From contig WHVY01000001.1 of assembly GCA_022266195.1 (NCBI GenBank), positions 7,254,001 to 7,318,000 on the forward strand: a DNA stretch of 64,000 bases, written 5' to 3'. The notes beneath the pieces were generated by a model that searched no databases, was not told the origin of the DNA, and saw nothing but the letters and a program-made list of their open reading frames with translations. Of this stretch, positions 61,669 through 64,000 are shown one piece after another; the stretch's first letter is position 1, and each line of letters opens with the position of its first letter. This stretch comes from Tetranychus cinnabarinus. Lineage: Eukaryota; Arthropoda; Arachnida; Trombidiformes; Tetranychidae. The position numbers and the translations under genes are program-made.

Positions 61669-63552
61669 CTAAAATAAGTGCATACGAGATTAAGCTTACA
61701 GCAGTATTTCAAGAATTTTCAATAGTTCAATTAGTTTTAAGACCCGAACTCACTTGCCAGTTTATGTTTCGGGTATTTTTAGAGAAGAGCAAAGAAAAAG
61801 AAAAATATAAGTATTAATATTAATTATATCAATATATTTATATGATAACAATGATAGAAGTAGAAGAAAATGAAAGGAAGAGAAAATCTTGATAAAGAAA
61901 TGAGTTGAGCTAATAAATAGACTGATGATATTTATGAGTATCATGATATTTATCTTTCTGCAACTGTTTGTTCAATAATAATGTTGAATATCAAGTTTGT
62001 CGATGATAAAAATGTACAACATGATTGACTCGGAAACTCTGTAATTGATTGATTGAGCGATTTCATCAGACTCTATTGATAAACAAGATAATCAATTGAC
62101 TCGGTTAGAGTTTACTTTGAATAATTAACTGTTTCACAAGAATCTGTGATTTGGCCTTTTGCTTCCCACTGTAACTTGATCACAGTCTCCATTGAGCTCG
62201 GTGCATTACGTTTTTTAACACATTAAATTGACATTTACAATTGAACTTATCTGGAAAGGGAAGCTTCTGTTTTTGTTCACACATTGAACCAGATCATGTA
62301 ATGATTACTAATGACATGGTGCATCTGATGATGTTGATAATATCTGAATGGCCTCAAGAGACAGGGAGATGAGAAAGAAGACTGTAAAAAGAGAGGATTA
62401 ATGCTGTTGCAAGATGTAGGTTGGGTGAAAGGGAAACGTTCATCTCTCATATCATTTAATCATTCCCAGTGATTCCTTATTATTTTATGCAAGCTGACAT
62501 TTAACCAGAAATGTGTGTAGACTGAAGGAGAGGGAAAAAATGATGAAGCAATGGACAAAAACAATCGTTGGTCAAGAAGAGAATATAAATTAGATGGAAA
62601 GATTAGGACTGAGTATAAGATGAATTGGGTGGAGAAGTTGGTCAAGAAATGAGACTTGATGAGTTAAATGAGGAACAATATCATCTTTCTAATAATAGTG
62701 ATGATGAAGATTATGTAGAGACTCGACAAGAAGGCGACTTGCAATTTGATCAATCAGTCTACAATAGGAAAATTGCCGAATAATAGAACACAAAAGGCAA
62801 GAATCTCTGAAACTCAGGTAAAGAAAACTTTAATAGTTTCAATCAGACTGTCCAGTCTCCTGGAAGACGAAAAAATTTGATTGTAAAAAGATGGTTCATC
62901 ATTGTTCAAAAACTCGTTACTTCAGAACTTAACTGGTAATAGCTGATAAACTTGATAACGAGACTAATAAATTTAATAATTTCAATATTTCAACGATTCA
63001 ATGAAAGAATAGAGTTTAACAATACGTATGTACATATTATATATGTTAGGCCACTAACTTTTAGGTTATTTTGGAGATATTCATGGTTCACGCGAGTCGA
63101 AGTCTTTTAAGTGAATATCAGTAACACTGGAAAGAATAACAAATACTTAAGAAAACTGACAAATGAAAATCAAATATGGGGACTTCAACTAAAACATAAA
63201 GCACTCCATGTTATCAAAATTACTATTCTGGATTACCTAAGCATTGAATGTGTTACAATAATGTAGTTAAAGAAAGAGTTCATCTACGATGCCTCCGATA
63301 TCCAACACAACACAATCACTTGGTAATTTTCAGGGATGAAGAAACTGCAGAAAGATCAAGTACAACCCGGCAAAAATTTTCTCATTTCCATCGAAAATCA
63401 TGCAATCGATATGGATAATTAGTTAAGAACAGAATTCACCAATTGAACTTTAATATCGGACCAGATTAACTGTTTGAAGTTTATTTTTATTTCGAAAATA
63501 AAGAATCAAAACTTGTTCCAATCGAGACCAATCGAAAAAGAAATATCATCTT
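61669..63552. other. No supported gene
   Basis: AT-rich sequence with short shadow frames only. I see no Ig exon on the plus strand and no recognisable element. Confidence 0.5.
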
Positions 63553-63708
63553 TTAAACTAGTGAATCTTTTGCGAAAACAATATCAACGAAAACATCAAC
63601 ACCATTACCAATATCTAATGATAGAGGTGTGATATTGGTATCTGTGTGTAATATTTTCTGCCCATTGTACCTAAATGAAACCTGGTTTCCAGTAATCCTG
63701 AATGGTCT
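63553..63708 (-). CDS. Ubiquitin/SUMO-like domain protein, last coding exon
   Basis: On the minus strand the acceptor is CTTTTCTTTCAG|AGA; the stop is TAA at 63553-63555; 52 codons including the stop, phase 0. The product reads RPFRITGNQVSFRYNGQKIL and continues HTDTNITPLSLDIGNGVDVF. The pattern F.YNGQ.I..TDT..T.L.L..G..VDVFV is the C-terminal half of a beta-grasp fold of the ubiquitin/SUMO type. The arrangement with the upstream exon resembles the SUMO-like domains of NIP45/Rad60 proteins. No C-terminal di-glycine is present, so it would not be conjugated. Family placement is tentative. Confidence 0.6.
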   Translation of the reverse strand, partial: RPFRITGNQVSFRYNGQKILHTDTNITPLSLDIGNGVDVFVDIVFAKDSLV

Positions 63709-63769
63709 CTGAAAGAAAAGAAAAGTAAAATTAGAGAAGCTTTTATGACCGCTAGCGGAAATATTTTAC

Positions 63770-63877
63770 CAGAACATTTGTGATGTGGTCAGCAAGCAAT
63801 GGAAAAGGTGTTCGGATGTGACATAAAACATCCGAACACCAAGGTTTTGTATCCCCATAAATATTTTGGATGTAGTC
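63770..63877 (-). CDS. Ubiquitin/SUMO-like domain protein, penultimate exon
   Basis: Acceptor ATTTCAAG|GAC and donor CTG|GTAAAA on the minus strand; 108 bases, phase 0-0. It encodes DYIQNIYGDTKPWCSDVLCH followed by IRTPFPLLADHITNVL. The second part would be the beta-2 strand and main helix of the beta-grasp domain, and the join to RPFRITGN preserves the frame. A perfect 12-bp inverted repeat (63817-63828 with 63839-63850) sits inside this exon. Confidence 0.55.
63817..63850. repeat. Perfect 12-bp hairpin inside a coding exon
   Basis: GGTGTTCGGATG, a 10-base loop, then CATCCGAACACC. It is GC-rich compared with the surroundings. On the minus strand it would form in the pre-mRNA between the two intron boundaries of a 108-base exon. 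Confidence 0.8.
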
Positions 63878-63947
63878 CTTGAAATAGAATAATAAAGATG
63901 TTGAGAATTTAAAGGAATGATTATCATAAGTCAAACGAATCACTTAC

Positions 63948-64000
63948 AACCATGTTAGGGCCAGGCCTGAATGAAAATTCAACAATGTTACCAGCGTCCA
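63948..64000 (-). CDS. Ubiquitin/SUMO-like domain protein, partial exon at the window edge
   Basis: Minus strand, donor GTT|GTAAGT at 63948. The readable part is DAGNIVEFSFRPGPNMV, in phase 0 with the next exon. DAGNIVEFSF resembles the last strand of a preceding beta-grasp domain, so the protein may have tandem SUMO-like domains. The rest lies beyond the window. Confidence 0.5.

Noticed and set aside
1..64000. CRISPR arrays, tRNA/rRNA genes, bacterial operons
   Set aside because: No regularly spaced repeats with unique spacers, no cloverleaf or rRNA-like sequence, and no ribosome-binding or operon structure were seen. The splice-bounded exons show the DNA is eukaryotic.

Overview
The window looks like AT-rich, intron-dominated animal nuclear DNA, most likely from an arthropod. 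There are no long open frames, tRNA, rRNA or bacterial operon signals that I can support. The recognisable coding sequence is a handful of short exons with GT..AG borders, in a sea of low-complexity A/T, GAA/GAT and CTT/ATC tracts. The arthropod call rests mainly on one gene: five plus-strand exons whose products join, all in phase 1, into a signal peptide, a complete V-type immunoglobulin (Ig) domain and the start of a second Ig domain. The second domain carries the VPP linker and GPYNEG signature I associate with the Sidestep (Side) family of insect axon-guidance receptors. I cannot place the species further.

Layout. Bases 280-397 hold the putative signal-peptide exon. A putative first intron of about 42.7 kb follows (398-43087). 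It contains simple repeats, purine/pyrimidine asymmetric blocks, a diverged tandem duplication (31.7-32.4 kb), decayed repeat islands, and a few short open frames that could be cryptic exons or nested peptides. Ig exons lie at 43088-43234, 53679-53723 (a 45-base microexon), 54548-54691 and 56646-56756. The rest of the receptor was not found and presumably lies beyond the right edge. At 63553-64000 the last three exons of a different gene run on the minus strand and look like a ubiquitin/SUMO-like (NIP45/Rad60-type) C-terminus.

The 58.8-61.7 kb interval is a nest of mobile elements. Helitron Rep remnants (HUH motif legible, at least one frameshift) lie next to a dead mariner transposase with readable DD34D spacing. 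That mariner fossil is split by a 1,086-bp element (59463-60548). The element has long terminal inverted repeats, a TAAT target duplication, subterminal 19-bp repeats, a TATA box, a poly(A) signal and two overlapping small genes: a 44-residue membrane peptide and a 134-residue coiled-coil protein. I recognise no family for either protein or for the element, and it is the best candidate here for something undescribed. A second possible small element (50987-51705) has 53-bp inverted arms around an 84-codon open frame.

Limits: all exon joins are inferred from splice motifs, phase and family resemblance without transcripts. Motif counts were made by eye.
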